Assembly: GCA_949128115.1 (NCBI GenBank)
Contig: OX421966.1
Coordinates: 69,375,416-69,439,415, forward strand
Direction: 5' to 3'
DNA: 64,000 bases
DNA from: Anaspis maculata
Lineage: Eukaryota; Arthropoda; Insecta; Coleoptera; Scraptiidae
This document shows positions 22,073-32,928 of the stretch, piece by piece. Every line of letters begins with the position of its first letter. Position 1 is the first letter of the stretch. A program made the position numbers and the translations under genes. The notes beneath the pieces were generated by a model, which did no database searches, was not told where the DNA came from, and was given only the letters and a program-made list of their open reading frames with translations.

Positions 22073-22966
22073 AAAAACGCTGCTGAACTAAGCACTTGAA
22101 TTGGCTGGTTTCATCTGGAATTGTTGCTTCTAGATGTCAATATGAAGAAATGGACTTCACCAATGGCTTCGGCAGATACGAAATAGTGGATATTGATATG
22201 CGGAATATAAATTTATTCCTCTATTACATGAAAAAATTATAAAAACCCGATTTTTTTTTGACATTCCGAAGATTTTTTTTTCATCATGAAGAACAGTGCG
22301 TACATGGTGACAACTGGTGTGTCTCTTGTTGAGATTTAACGTAGAGTCGATCGAACGATTACTTTTTGAGATGCGTGACAATTATTTTAATGGTGGTTTG
22401 CATGAGTTTCTGCAACTTCAGTTTTCAAGGGGGTCCCTAAGCCCCCCTAACCAAAATGTGGCGAGACGCCATGTCTACATTTGAAAAGGGGAGCATGAAG
22501 ATCACTCATATCAAATTTCATGCCTTTATCACAAAAAGAACAGATTATATTAAATTTGTTCACCAATCCCCGAACTACACTTGATTACCACTGGTAATTG
22601 CAGATTAAAGCGAGTTACGTGTTTTCCTTTGCGGGAAATAGGATTTCAGCGGTTCAGATGACATTCTGGTCATGCCCTGGAGTATATATCAACAGCTCTG
22701 AACTAACAATATAGCTCTAATGTGACGAAAGCGAGGATACAATTTTCGGACTTGTTGCAGCAAACATGATACTTTGACAGCGCCGCAAAAAAAATGCTCA
22801 AATGGGATTTTCGGGGATTTTGAGTACATGGTAGAGGATGAAATTCTGAATCGATAACAGCTTTAAAATTTCATGAATTAATTTTTTCAACCCCAAAACC
22901 TATCTTTACTGCACTATATTTTTTAGTCGTGACCCTCCCCATTGGACACTTCTAGTTACGCCACTG
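22073..22966. repeat. Right TIR of the giant element
   Basis: About 0.9 kb matching, in inverted orientation, 6488-7379 plus 14705-14794. Ends TCTAGTTACGCCACTG and is followed by AATTACCT (22967-22974). Confidence 0.8.
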
Positions 22967-22974
22967 AATTACCT

Positions 22975-23810
22975 ACTCAATATCTGTCAAAGTGACAAAT
23001 GAATTGACTGGAAATAATCTGTCAAAATGAGATTGATGACAAGAAATAGGTACCTATATCAATATGACAATCGATCGAAATCAAGAAGGAATTTGGAATT
23101 TGTCTAAACATAACTTTGAATATGAAACTGAAAATGACAATAGGTCGCGGGAACATAACCGTGCCACCTTGGCACCCGCTATGGCAACGTTGCAAGTATG
23201 CCTGACGTGGCAAAAATAATGGCTCTCATTGGTCACATGTTGGTTATTGACAGCAATAACAGGCGTCAGTTCCAATCAGAAATCTGCAGCTAAAAAAGCT
23301 GCAGCATATCTGATGCTCAATGTAAGTCCACAATTATGCTGGCCTTACATTGATCATCAAATGCTGCAGCTTTCTTTGCAGCAGAGTTCTGATTGGAACT
23401 GACGCCTGTTATTGCTGTCAGTAACCAACATTTGACCAATGAGAGCTCGGCAGCAAAAAAAGCTGCAGCATTTGATGCTCAATGTAAGGCCACCATTAGC
23501 CGCTTTCGTTTTGCGCCAGGAGCTGCTCCGGATAGATCACTAGATAGAGAGAGTAGATACATACGCCAATCACGGTTTAGCTGGATCTACTCTCTTTGTC
23601 TAGTGATCTACCCTGAACAGCTCCTGCCTGCACAACGAAGCGCCTCTTGCCAGCTTCTTGCCCGCGCTTGCGCTTGATCGGGTGCTAAAGGGTAGGTACC
23701 GCATTAGAGATTCGCTGGTTTTTGACATTACTCAGTCAAATCTTGAGTTGAACACATCAATTTTTTTTATAAAGCGACAGTTGTTTAAGGAATTATCCAT
23801 TTATTGTTAG
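22975..23810. other. Host flank of the giant element, with two small palindromes
   Basis: 22981-23035 resumes the TGTCA/TGACA motif array seen at 4680-5321. A foldback at 23219-23447 has arms of about 100 bp (GGCGTCAGTTCCAATCAGA against its inverse, and GCTGCAGCAT). A hairpin at 23519-23632 pairs GGAGCTGCTC and ATCACTAGATA with their inverses. No coding region. Confidence 0.6.
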
Positions 23811-23878
23811 TGTTACGTATTTCGCGTACGGGTTAGATTATAATTGAGACTATGGCGCGATGTGACGGAGAAAAAGTG

Positions 23879-23953
23879 TCTACCCTGACCGGGACTCGAA
23901 CCCGGGTCTTCCATTTGCCGGATGGATACTCTGACCACTAAGCTATCGGGAGA
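23879..23953 (-). pseudogene. tRNA-like sequence, Ala (GGC)-like, copy 1
   Basis: On the minus strand it has box A-like TAGCTTAGTGGTCAG and box B GGGTTCGAGTCCC. A 5-bp anticodon stem TCCAT/ATGGA encloses the loop CCGGCAA, which would give anticodon GGC with C instead of U at position 33. The acceptor stem has mismatches. It is therefore more likely a tRNA-derived repeat than a working tRNA. Confidence 0.55.
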
Positions 23954-24294
23954 GACAACAGTTCCTCTGTCACATGCCCACATGAGAGCCGCCACAGTAC
24001 TCCCCCTCCAGAGACGTCGTTCGTCTCGTATGTACCCCTGCGTTCGCCGTACGTACTTATGGATCATTGACCGTTGTTCAGTACCCCCCACCTAGGGCGA
24101 CGGATAGGACGTGGGTGGACGTAGGACAGGGAAGTGGCGGTGCTGTTTATTTGTTCGTTGCTTGCTTTGTACCTCTTTGCCTTCTGCATGTGCGTCGTTG
24201 CTTGCTTTGTACCTGTTTGTTGAAGTTGCAGGTTGCGTGCGTGCTGCTTTTGTTCGGGGTCACCATTTATGGCCGATGTGACGGAGAAAAAGTG

Positions 24295-24369
24295 TCCACC
24301 CTGACCGGGACTCGAACCCGGGTCTTCCATTTGCCGGATGGATACTCTGACCACTAAGCTATCGGGGGA
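24295..24369 (-). pseudogene. tRNA-like sequence, copy 2
   Basis: Nearly identical to copy 1, including the C at position 33 and the GGC triplet; small differences are in the acceptor side. Confidence 0.55.
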
Positions 24370-24667
24370 GACAACAGTTCCTCCGTCACACGCCCACATC
24401 AGAGCCGCCACAGTACTCCCCCTCCAGAGACGTCGTTCGTCTCGTATGTACCCCTGCATTCGCCGTACTTATGGATCATTGACCGTTGTTCAGTATCCCT
24501 CACCTAGGGCGACGGATAGGACGTGGGTGGACGTAGGACAGGGAAGTGGCGGTGCTGTTTATTTGTTCGTTGCTTGCTTTGTACCTTTTTGCCTGAGTTT
24601 CATGTTGCGTGCGTGCTGCTTTTGTTCGGTGTCACCATTTATGGCGCGATGTGACGGAGAAAAAGTG

Positions 24668-24742
24668 TCTACCCTGACCGGGACTCGAACCCGGGTCTTC
24701 CATTTGCCGGATGGATACTCTGACCACTAAGCTATCGGGGGA
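24668..24742 (-). pseudogene. tRNA-like sequence, copy 3
   Basis: Nearly identical to copies 1 and 2; the following leader is cut short at 24788 where the LTR resumes. Confidence 0.55.
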
Positions 24743-25264
24743 AACAACAGTTCCTCCGTCACATGCCCACATGAGAGCCGCCACAAGACGATCGTTTTAG
24801 AACACACACTGTTCATTACTGCGTACTCTAAAATGAATACACGCTAACAATTATCTACTTGGAAATATCGCAGGTACTTCGCTTTTATCCGCTCGCTACC
24901 ACTTCGCATTCCAATTCAATACTGCCCGTGGGCTCACGGTTGATGCCTTATACAGGCCTCCGAATAGTGTTCCTGAACTTTCCATCATCTTCCAGCAAAC
25001 TTGACAGTGACCCTGCATACGATTTTCTAGGCCACTCCCGAATAATCCCATACATTTTGCGTTTAATGCTGCCCCGCTCTAGAGCCGGCGCCGCCGCCAA
25101 ATGGATAGATGTGCCTTGATCAGGCGTTGGAGTCTCCATGTATTTCAATGCCATCAAGTTTACTCAGAAATGTCCAGAGCTCCGCGCATTTGTACACCGC
25201 TGCCGTGGAAGAGTCTTGAAATATCGCGTGTTTCCAGATTGCACAGGCATCGCCGCTCGTAACA

Positions 25265-26214
25265 TTACTATTTCGCATTTACCGAGGCATTTACGAAGCA
25301 GGTCCATTCCGCATTTTATTGATGTCGAGAGCCCCTGCTCTAGAAGGTAGGCTGAGAGCCTCTCTATAGGTTGGGATCGAACTTCTACGTGAACACCCTG
25401 TAACGGAGCTTCCGATTTTGATTCTAAGAATGAAAAATTTCCCAATTTTTCGGGTTCAACAGTGTATCACCGTAGGCTCCATGAAAAGCGATTTATTCAA
25501 AATAAAACCATAAACTTGTGCGTCAACGCAAACAATAATCATATACCCATACAAAACAATACAAATCTAATTATACGTGTAATAATAACACGACAACATT
25601 CAAGGCCATGCTAAATTGGAATGTTTGTCTACAAAAGGCAAGTTTACATAATTTTTTTGATTACACAACAAGCAATTATACAAATTATTATAGATTAAAT
25701 ATTTTTATAATATATTGAAACTCTTTCTTGTACAGATCCATTGCAATAATATTCTTTGGTCCATATTCTTACGTCGCGTTGTAGCTTCAAAGCAGCATTT
25801 TTTGTTTGCTATACATTAACGCGCTTCAACATTGTTTTACACACAGTCACAAGGGCGTTGTTAGAAGCGTCTTAAAAACGTAAAAGATGTTTCTTCACAA
25901 GCGTTTCGAAGCTAAAGCGATGTACAAACAGGCGTATTTGATTTTAAGTACTCGAGTATGGGGAGTACATAACAAAGTACTTTTAGGTGTCCCAAAAGTA
26001 GCGCAACTCTTTTTGAAGGAACGTCGTCTAGAAACTGCGTATCTATAATCAATTTCGCGGCTTTCTGCATTAAAGCAAGCTATGGAAAAATTGTGTTGTG
26101 TTGGTACGAAAGATACGATGACAAGGGGATGCCAGCCAGTTGTCCACACGCGCAGTTTTCCATGTGACACCTTGTCACCGTGTCGAGGTATCATGTACGC
26201 GAAAGTGAAAATGT
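25265..26214. other. AT-rich sequence, probably including the Sptr 3' UTR or downstream flank
   Basis: No gene. On the minus strand AATAAA occurs at about 25490-25495, a possible polyadenylation signal far downstream of the Sptr stop codon at 26952; the signal actually used cannot be decided. Confidence 0.35.
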
Positions 26215-26835
26215 TCGAGAATATGCGAGGAATTGTTAGTTTCCTTTGAGTGATTTGCAGTGTGGACGATAAGGGACATTGTCTTCACTGGTTGGTGGGT
26301 CTTCGCCAAGGCTATTAGGTTTTTGCCGGCCACTGAGAAAATAAAGCGGAAAGTCCGCGATGCCGAGAAGAAATGGAATGTAAAAAAAAAACTCACTGCC
26401 ACAGGAGACTTATTTTTTAGATGGACAATATGGATAGTAGGACAATAATTTATGGAGTTTAACTGTACGGAGACGAGACAATTTAGGCGTGAGTAGGTAG
26501 GTACACTGTGTTGTCTACCAGCATGGTGTCTTCATACCTTGCTTGCTGTTGCAGTAGGTATAATAGGTAGAGCTAGAGCTAGAGTAGGTACCTGGTACTC
26601 ACTATTCCAGTGATGTGCATCAGAAGATGTAGCCTTTTGGGCGGTGCGATGGGCCTTTTCATCCGAGTAGTATCCTACCGATTTTCGACATCATCCATTA
26701 GTAGCCGCCAAAAACTTAACAACCTTGGCGGAGACCCGCCAATAAGGACAATGTTCCTTATCGTCCACACTGCAAAGCACTTCAAAGAAATTCACGATTC
26801 CTGGCGTATGCTCAAAAGTGCAGCAGTCACTTTTG
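26215..26835. repeat. Foldback repeat downstream of Sptr, arms about 130 bp
   Basis: AGTGTGGACGATAAGG and TTGTCTTCACTGG near 26258-26292 are matched by the inverse CCTTATCGTCCACACT near 26756. Further inward GGCTATTAGGTTTTTGCCGGC is loosely matched by GCCGCCAAAAACTTAACAACC. Unpaired centre about 26350-26680. Confidence 0.65.
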
Positions 26836-26951
26836 TAAAGTCAAAGTGCCAGCAGCCCCCGAATCAACATTTCTCTAGCACTACGTCTACGTTTCGAGAA
26901 AATGCACCAGGGCTATTAGTTGCGGTACTTTCGGGACACCTGCATATCAAC

Positions 26952-27679
26952 TCAAACCCGATCGAAATAATCGACCGTGTCTCCGCTCTTGAAGTCGCCT
27001 TTCTCCAGCACGCTCAGCAATTTGCCGACAGTCTGTTCGGGCGTCAGAATGGACGAGTCCTTGACCTTCTTGAAGCTCGCCTTGACCTCGTCGCTCTGGG
27101 CTTCGTCAATTATAGTGTCGAACATGTCCGTCTGCACCGGCCCGGGCGAATAGTTCAGCACCGCAACGCTCGGCTGTTCCAGAGCGAAAACCTTGAAGAA
27201 AAGCTCACGAGCGGCCTTGCCCGAGCCGTACATGGCCAGATTCATGAACGGCGTCCGGCCGCAAAGCGAGGTCATGTTGACGACCACCAGCTGTGGCGCC
27301 ACGGGCCTCACTTTGCGCACAAACACCGAATTGAGCAGCGACACCGAGATCACGTTCAGATCCAAAAAATCCCGCCACGCCTTGAACGAAGTCAGATCGG
27401 TCGTCTGCTTGATCTCGCCCAGACTGCCGGCATTGTGGACGATTATGCCGTACTCGATGCCGGCAGTGTCCGCCTGAGACACGGCCCGGTCGAGGATGGT
27501 TTCGTACGACTTGGCGTCGGCCTTGGCCAAGTCGCAGGGGAAGGTCAGCACGTTCAGCGACTTGTCGATCTCTTGGATCAAGCTCTTCGTCTGCTCCAGG
27601 CCCGGTTCGGACCTGGCCAGCAGCGTGACGATCGAATTCTGGTTGAGATGCCTTGCCAGTTCCACGGCCACCGTCCTGC
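26952..27679 (-). CDS. Sptr: Sepiapterin reductase, exon 2 (most of the protein)
   Basis: Joined to exon 1 (37243-37162) this gives a 269-residue short-chain dehydrogenase, close to the usual length of about 260 for sepiapterin reductase. The enzyme makes tetrahydrobiopterin with NADPH in the cytosol, needed for aromatic amino acid hydroxylases and pteridine eye pigments. Visible motifs in joined numbering: N-A-G at about 110-112, catalytic Ser 165 (N-M-T-S), Tyr 178 and Lys 182 (M-Y-G-S-G-K), and Y-S-P-G-P-V-Q-T-D-M near 205, a hallmark of this family. The splice acceptor is TTGTACCAATAG at 27680, phase 1, which restores G-I-G-R-T-V-A across the junction exactly. The exon is GC-rich against an AT-rich intron. 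The 399-codon frame on the opposite strand is its antisense shadow. Confidence 0.93.
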
Positions 27680-27680
27680 C

Positions 27681-28614
27681 TATTGGTACAAGAAAGATAG
27701 ATGTCAACCTCGGAAAAAATATGGACGTCCTGAAAATTTTAAATTTTGTTCAGAATTGAATTTTCTACAAAACACCCAAAATCGCCAAAAATCGCACCCG
27801 GGGTTTTGAGTTATTGGAAGGGGGATAAAAAACTGCAGCTTAAAAAGGAGGGGATGAAACCCGTCAATCCATTGGAAGCAATTACGTCACAATTCGACGC
27901 AGCATGTCTCGTTGATACAATTTTGGCAGGAAAAAGTGTCGATCATTGTTGAAGGGGGGTCGTGGGGGTGGCAAAGCTCTGCTAGGTGGTCCATTTTGTT
28001 TTTCTGGCCATGTAGAACCGATCACAAGTTCTCACAAGGCTCAGGTTCAAATCGATTTTTGAAACTCGAGAAACAAAATTATACAATGAGTGGATGATTT
28101 TCCTGAAGAAGACACTTCAATTTAATGGCCCCTGAAATTTTTTCGAAGATGAACACCTCCGACAGTGAAAAAAAAACGTCAAAATTGTCCAAGAAAAAAC
28201 AAGTTTTCTCAAGTTAACTTGTTCAAACTTGTTTTCATTAAATTCACACATCGGATTCGAATTCAGGAGATTGAATTTAGTCGGAAAAGGTACCAAACTT
28301 GTCGTGATCGGTTCTACATGGCCAGAAAAACAAAATGGACCACCTAGCAGAGCTCCCCCCCCCCGACCACCCCTTCAACAATGATTGACACTTTTTGTGC
28401 CAAAATGATATCAACAGGCTATGATGCGTCGAATTATGACGCAATTGCTTCCAATGGATTGACGAGCTTCATCCCCTTCATTTCAAGTTGCAATTTTTCA
28501 ACCTGCGATTTTTGGCGATTTTGGATATGTAGTAAAGTATTCAATTCTGAACGGAATATTAAATTTTCAGGACGTCCATATTTTTTTCGAGATTTTGCCG
28601 ATTTTTTTTACCAA
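27681..28614 (-). mobile_element. Introner-like foldback family F1, copy 1, at the 3' end of the Sptr intron
   Basis: Arms about 27708-28060 and 28275-28590 are inverted copies (ATATGGACGTCCTGAAAATTT against AAATTTTCAGGACGTCCATAT). Read in the Sptr direction the element starts GGTAAAAAAAATCGGCAAAA and ends ATCTATCTTTCTTGTACCAATAG, flush with exon 2. A second copy at 54607-56256 has the same two asymmetric ends, so both ends belong to the element. It thus appears to supply the acceptor of Sptr exon 2. Confidence 0.65.
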
Positions 28615-29131
28615 ACTACGCAACAATGAATACGACACACTGAAAATTTTGCCTTTTTCCAAATCGGAATAACTTATGATTGTCTGGCATGACCATACAT
28701 TTTTAATGTTCCCTTCCAGTCGATTTTGATTATGGGATCTTCTTACTTGAGCTTTCAGCTTCAATTTTAGCCCTGGATTTTGAAAATCGGTCAAGAGCGA
28801 AGAATGATATCACCGAAAAAACAAGAAATTCTTTCTTTGATACCACCCTGTAAATGAAGAGGCTCACTAGGGAATATATCGACTAGCGTGGTGAGGTCTG
28901 AGGTTATCTTTTAGGCCTTCAATGTTAAAATCCAGATGAAGAAAATTTCTTCAAATCAGAGCATGTTGAACGTCTGGCAATTTTGCACTGCTTTACATGT
29001 CACCCTGTATAAACTTCACTCAAGTTGCATTGAGTTTCTTATTCACAGTTATGGATCATCAGAAGATTGGGCTAAGCAACGGCACAAACACATTTTAAAT
29101 CGTCAAAGACAGTCAGGAGTTATCCTAATTT
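28615..29131. other. Sptr intron, non-coding
   Basis: 28612-28668 (AACAATGAATACGACACAC, GAAAATTTTGCC) is an inverted copy of the start of the intron near exon 1 (37097-37145). This makes the intron itself an interrupted inverted repeat. Otherwise nothing recognised. Confidence 0.5.
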
Positions 29132-29542
29132 GAACAAGCGAATATGCCTCATCGGCATGAGGCTCAGTAGCGCACTTCCTTTTTTAAAGATTAGTGAACG
29201 CAAGATGTTAATTAGGGTTCTACCGTTATTTGGGCAGAAATTTCAATATGGCGGCCAAAATAGCGTCAGAATCATGAAATTTGGCTTAAAAATCAAAATG
29301 ATCGTACTATAGACAAGGGTAAGTTCCAAGTTTCATGAAAATCGTTCCACTAATAAGAGATTTCAATATGGCGGCCAAGATGGCGGCAGAATGTTGGAAT
29401 TTGGCTGGAGAATAAGAATGATCATACGAAGCAAAGGTAAGTCTCAAGCTCCATGAAAATCATTGAGTGATAAGAAATTTCAATATGGCGGCCAAGATGG
29501 CGGCAGAGCATCATTTGTCCAAAATCGGATGTATTTTGATGA

Positions 29543-29654
29543 ATAAGTAAATTTAGTCTTGTAGTGGTGTTGTATAAAGTTAAATGTATATTGGTTGAAT
29601 CTTGAAACTATACCACAATTGTGGAGTAGTTTCAAGATTCAACCAATATACATT
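29543..29654. mobile_element. Small foldback insertion with repeated TATTTTGATGAA
   Basis: TATTTTGATGAA occurs just before and just after the insertion. The core is a near-perfect hairpin: TGTATATTGGTTGAATC and its inverse around a short loop. Confidence 0.65.
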
Positions 29655-29793
29655 CTATTTTGATGAAGCTCACATCGCCTGTGGATTTCACTCAAATCGG
29701 ACCACTTTCAGAGAAATTCAAAATGGCGGACCAAAGATGGCGGCCAAGTGACAAAATCATTGGTCAAATTTATATGGTGGACACCTCAGTAGA

Positions 29794-30709
29794 CAAGGCT
29801 GGTCGACGTTATGTTGTACTATAGGTTGCCTCATCCAGTTTATGAGTGACGTCACAAGATACCCTCCGGGAACTTGATTTTGGATGAAACTGATGTCGCT
29901 TTTTTCGTTTGACATTTCGGATCTTATTTCGACGGAAATCCACCAAATTTCTGAACTGGACGAGAAATGGTTGATGCACATTCAACGATTGGTGGTTTTT
30001 AGATGAATCGGGCATGCTTTTATCCACCAAAACAAAATTTGAACCGCCGAACTGTCAAGACCAAGAACAAGGCTTAACGTTATCACGAGGTGAAACGAAC
30101 GGCGCATCTGTCACCGGGTAGCTCATTGGTAAAGAACCTGACTTTCACCAGGAAGGTAGTGGGATCGATCCGCAGCCGTGCCGAACTTTTCTTTCTTCAA
30201 AAACACCCAAATTGCGATTTTAAAAATTAGAAAGAGGAAACAAAATTCACATTAGTGTTGCCCAACTCATATTTAATTTTTAAAATCACAATTTGGGTGT
30301 TTTTGAGAAAAAAAAGTTCGGCACGGCTGCGGCTCGATCCCACTACCTTCCTGTTGAAAGTCAGGTTCTTTACCAATGAGCTACCCGGTGACACATGCGC
30401 GGTCCGCTTCACCTCGTGATAACGTTATCGCCTTGTTTTTGGTCTTGACAGTTCGGCGGTTCAAATTGTGTTTTGGTGGATAAAAGCATGCCCGATTCAT
30501 CTAAAAACCACCAATCGTTGAATGTGCATCAACCATTTCTCGTCCAGTTCAGAAATTTGGTGGATTTCCGTCGAAATAAGATCCGAAATGTCAAACGAAA
30601 AAAGCGACATCAGTTCCAGCCATAATCAAGTTCCCGGAGGGTATCTTGTGACGTCACTCATAAACTGGATGAGGCAACCTATAGTACAACATAACGTCGA
30701 CCAGCCTTG
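29794..30709. mobile_element. Foldback element with 9-bp duplication and tRNA-Glu-like arms
   Basis: Left end CAAGGCTGGTCGACG and right end CGTCGACCAGCCTTG; arms of about 450 bp. Flanks are CTCAGTAGA and CTCGGTAGA (one mismatch in nine). Each arm has a tRNA-like stretch, at about 30105-30180 (+) and 30330-30400 (-). A 9-bp duplication with long TIRs suggests a Mutator-like foldback. Confidence 0.78.
30118..30180 (+). pseudogene. tRNA-Glu-like sequence in a foldback arm
   Basis: GTAGCTCATTGGTAAAG resembles box A and D arm; GGGATCGATCC resembles box B. The stem CCTGA/CCAGG (one mismatch) around CTTTCAC gives triplet TTC. The inverted partner lies at about 30330-30393. The acceptor stem is not convincing, so a working tRNA is unlikely. 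Confidence 0.45.
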
Positions 30710-30974
30710 CTCGGTAGACACGTACGCATTAGGTTGGCACCACATCGATACCTCTTTTCGCCAAAGAAGTATTATTAATTATTTATGGTGTAACTACAAG
30801 CAAAATAAAAAGTACCTATCTTTTCGTTGAGGCATAATTCTCCTAGTTCTATCATTTTGAAACATGTTTAATATGGAGAATACAAGATGGCGGCGAGGCA
30901 TCAATTGTCAAAAATTGTATGTATCTTAATGAAATTGATAAAGGGATCCATGGTGCTCAAAATGGAGTTGTATA

Positions 30975-31262
30975 GTATAAAGTTGTAGTAAATAAGTCTT
31001 CTCCACTTGTTTCTTATATTGTTTACTCGAGTTTCGGCTAGTTAAATGTATAAAGCCATTTTCAAAACTAATTTGACATAGCATAGAACTTTATGTCTAA
31101 GTAATGAGATTATATTATCTAACTTTATGTCTTTTACTTAGACATAAAGTTCTATGCTATGTCAAATTAGTTTTGAAAATGGCTTTATACATTTAACTAG
31201 CCGAAACTCGAGTAAACAATATAAAAAACAAGTGGAGAAGACTTATTTACTACAACTTTATA
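30975..31262. mobile_element. Perfect-looking foldback, arms about 130 bp
   Basis: From about 30981 (AAAGTTGTAGTAAATAAG) to 31259 the sequence is almost a perfect palindrome; centre near 31120 in TCTAACTTTATGTC. ATCTTAATGAA is found both before the insertion (30926) and after it (31263). Confidence 0.8.
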
Positions 31263-31940
31263 TCTTAATGAAGTTCACATCACCTGCAAATTTCACTCAA
31301 ATTGGACTACTTTCAGAGAAATTCAAAATGGCGGATCAAAGATGGCGGCCAAGTGACAAAAATAATTGGTCAACTTTATATAGCGGTCACGTACGCATTC
31401 GATTGGCATTTGCACCACATCGATAACTCTTTTCATTGAGACATAATTCTCCTAGTTCTATCACTTCGGAACATGTTCAATATGGAGAATACAAGATGGC
31501 GGCGGGGCATCAATTTTCGAAAATTGGATAGATCTTGATGTGGTTCACATTGCCTGCAAATTTCATTTCAATCAGATCACTTTTAGAGAAATTCAAAATG
31601 ACGGATCAAAGATGGCGGCAGAATAACAAAAAACCAAAAGTCAACTTGACATCCTGGACATATGTACTATTGATTAGCGTTTCCACCACATCGATATATC
31701 TTTCTTCCCTGAGGAGTTATCCCGGGTACGGACGGACAGACGGACCGAGGGGTGGCTCACGACGGTATTATGGTGTACATTTTACCAGTATTAGAATACC
31801 AGTAAGGTATTATTTTACTGGTATTATAGGTATTATTGGGTATTATTTGGTATTATCACAGTATTGCAGTATTCCATGATATTATTGGTATTATTCAGGT
31901 ATTATGACGTATTATTTCTCGGTATTGGTATTGTAATGAA

Positions 31941-32928
31941 AATCTAGGGGTTACTCCTTGAACTCGTACTTCCGCTTTTACTAAATAAATGTTACTGTTG
32001 CTTTGACTCCACTTCCGCCAGCTTCAGGAGAGTGGTGTCGGCTGCAAGAGAGCTCGCCGTATTTTTAGGATTCTGTAGTCAGAACCGAATCTCTCCAAAA
32101 AATACTTCGAAAATCCAAAAAAAAAAATTCAAACTGAAAAAAAATTCTAAAATCAAAATGCTTTCAGGCTTAATCCATAATACTTTCCTAATCCATAATA
32201 CCTTCCTGTAGTTTTCGAAAGATACCTGAATGTTGAATTTCTGTCAAGGAATAAACCCGCTGGAATCGATTCCGCAAAGCCTTATTTCACCAATTCAACT
32301 CCATTCTTGAAAGCAAAAGCAATTTTTCAATTCACACGGTCTCATGGTATTTCAATATTATTATTATGAGTTGGGTTTCCCCTACACTGAAACACCAAGT
32401 TTATTGTGCCCCATCAACCGGGCTCAACGAGCCGCAGAATGATGCCTGGATGTCTGATGGTCGGTCCATCTAAGCACTGGGGTCGACAAGCCCACGGTTT
32501 GTCGTGGACTCCGTCTTTGAGCCCCGTACGCAGGTGCGGATGTCCGACACATCCACGCCCTGCGCCGATACGTTTTTGACTTCGTCAGCCTCCCTGACTA
32601 CGCTGTCGGTTTTGCTCTATACACTGCTGTACTGCCGGCTGCAGGCATGTTATGATCGGGGGGTTTGCCTACGATCATCCGAAGAGAAGTTTCAGCCGAC
32701 CCAGGATCAGAAAAGATCCGCTAGCGGCTCTCCCACTGGCACTACCAATCGGCGGCCTCCCATCCAACTTGCGACCGCGCTAAGCGTTGTCGCAGACAAG
32801 TTATCACTCAACTGGAGTGATATGCTTACCCGCCTATAAAACTCTCCAACTATCAACTCTTCACCAAAAAAAGTACCGTTTGACTGATGTGGTCCGAATT
32901 CACGGGATGTCTCGTGACTTACTTACTA
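31941..32928. other. Interior sequence with dispersed repeat 32365-32840
   Basis: 32365-32480 is homologous to 17220-17330. GC-rich 32500-32800 has a 111-codon frame without recognised domain, possibly the remains of a transposon gene. Confidence in any gene here is low. Confidence 0.4.

Larger units (their letters stand above)
15286..22077 (+). mobile_element. Dispersed repeat family R1, large copy with nested insertions
   Basis: Begins AAGCGAATACGCCTCATGGG and ends with GACGGACGGACGGAC, AAAAGCGCC, GAGAAGTGCGCTAAAAA, the two ends of the R1 family. It fills the interior of the giant TIR element. The extra length comes from insertions: palindromic MITE 16682-17064, foldback 17560-19050 with a hAT MITE in it, and TIR element 20063-20559. 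A diverged direct duplication is at 21245-21990. Confidence 0.55.
6488..22966. mobile_element. Giant hAT-like TIR element, 16.5 kb, no transposase seen
   Basis: Starts CAGTGGCGTAACTAGA and ends TCTAGTTACGCCACTG, with perfect 8-bp duplications AATTACCT outside. Left TIR is 6488-7379, continuing at 14705-14794 after a nested insertion. Right TIR is about 22073-22966. The arms share long diverged blocks, for example CGCCATATTTTGGTTAGG (left) against its inverse near 22450. Between the TIRs are dispersed repeats, foldbacks and hAT MITEs, and no transposase frame. Without the nested 7.3-kb insertion it is about 9.2 kb. The class assignment rests on TSD length and terminal CAG/CTG only; autonomous relatives are not in this window. 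Confidence 0.85.
23851..24788. repeat. Tandem repeat of a tRNA-like unit (2.4 copies) inside the LTR
   Basis: Three copies of GATGTGACGGAGAAAAAGTG followed by an inverted tRNA-like sequence and a leader with CCACAGTACTCCCCCTCC and CGTCGTTCGTCTCG. Unit lengths are about 416 and 373 bp. Junctions AGAC at both sides may be the target duplication. The unit could be a tRNA-derived SINE-like element amplified in place. Confidence 0.7.
23811..25264 (-). repeat. Solo LTR of the Gypsy family, split by a tRNA-like tandem insertion
   Basis: Begins TGTTACGTATTTCGCG and ends CGCCGCTCGTAACA, matching the LTR at 2373-2885. The LTR is continuous except for an insertion of about 0.94 kb between 23850 and 24789, where the reference LTR reads CTGAGACAATCG. 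The flanks TTAG and TTAC are only an approximate duplication. Confidence 0.8.

Noticed and set aside
23879..24742. Three working tRNA-Ala genes
   Set aside because: Anticodon loop has C instead of U33, acceptor stem has mismatches, and the copies lie in a tandem repeat within an LTR; called tRNA-like pseudogenes instead.
26610..27809. 399-codon plus-strand frame
   Set aside because: Antisense shadow of the GC-rich Sptr exon 2; its protein has no domain while the minus-strand frame has all short-chain dehydrogenase motifs.
32504..32839. 111-codon GC-rich frame as a gene
   Set aside because: No recognised domain, lies in a dispersed repeat inside nested elements; might be a transposon remnant but not supportable as a CDS.
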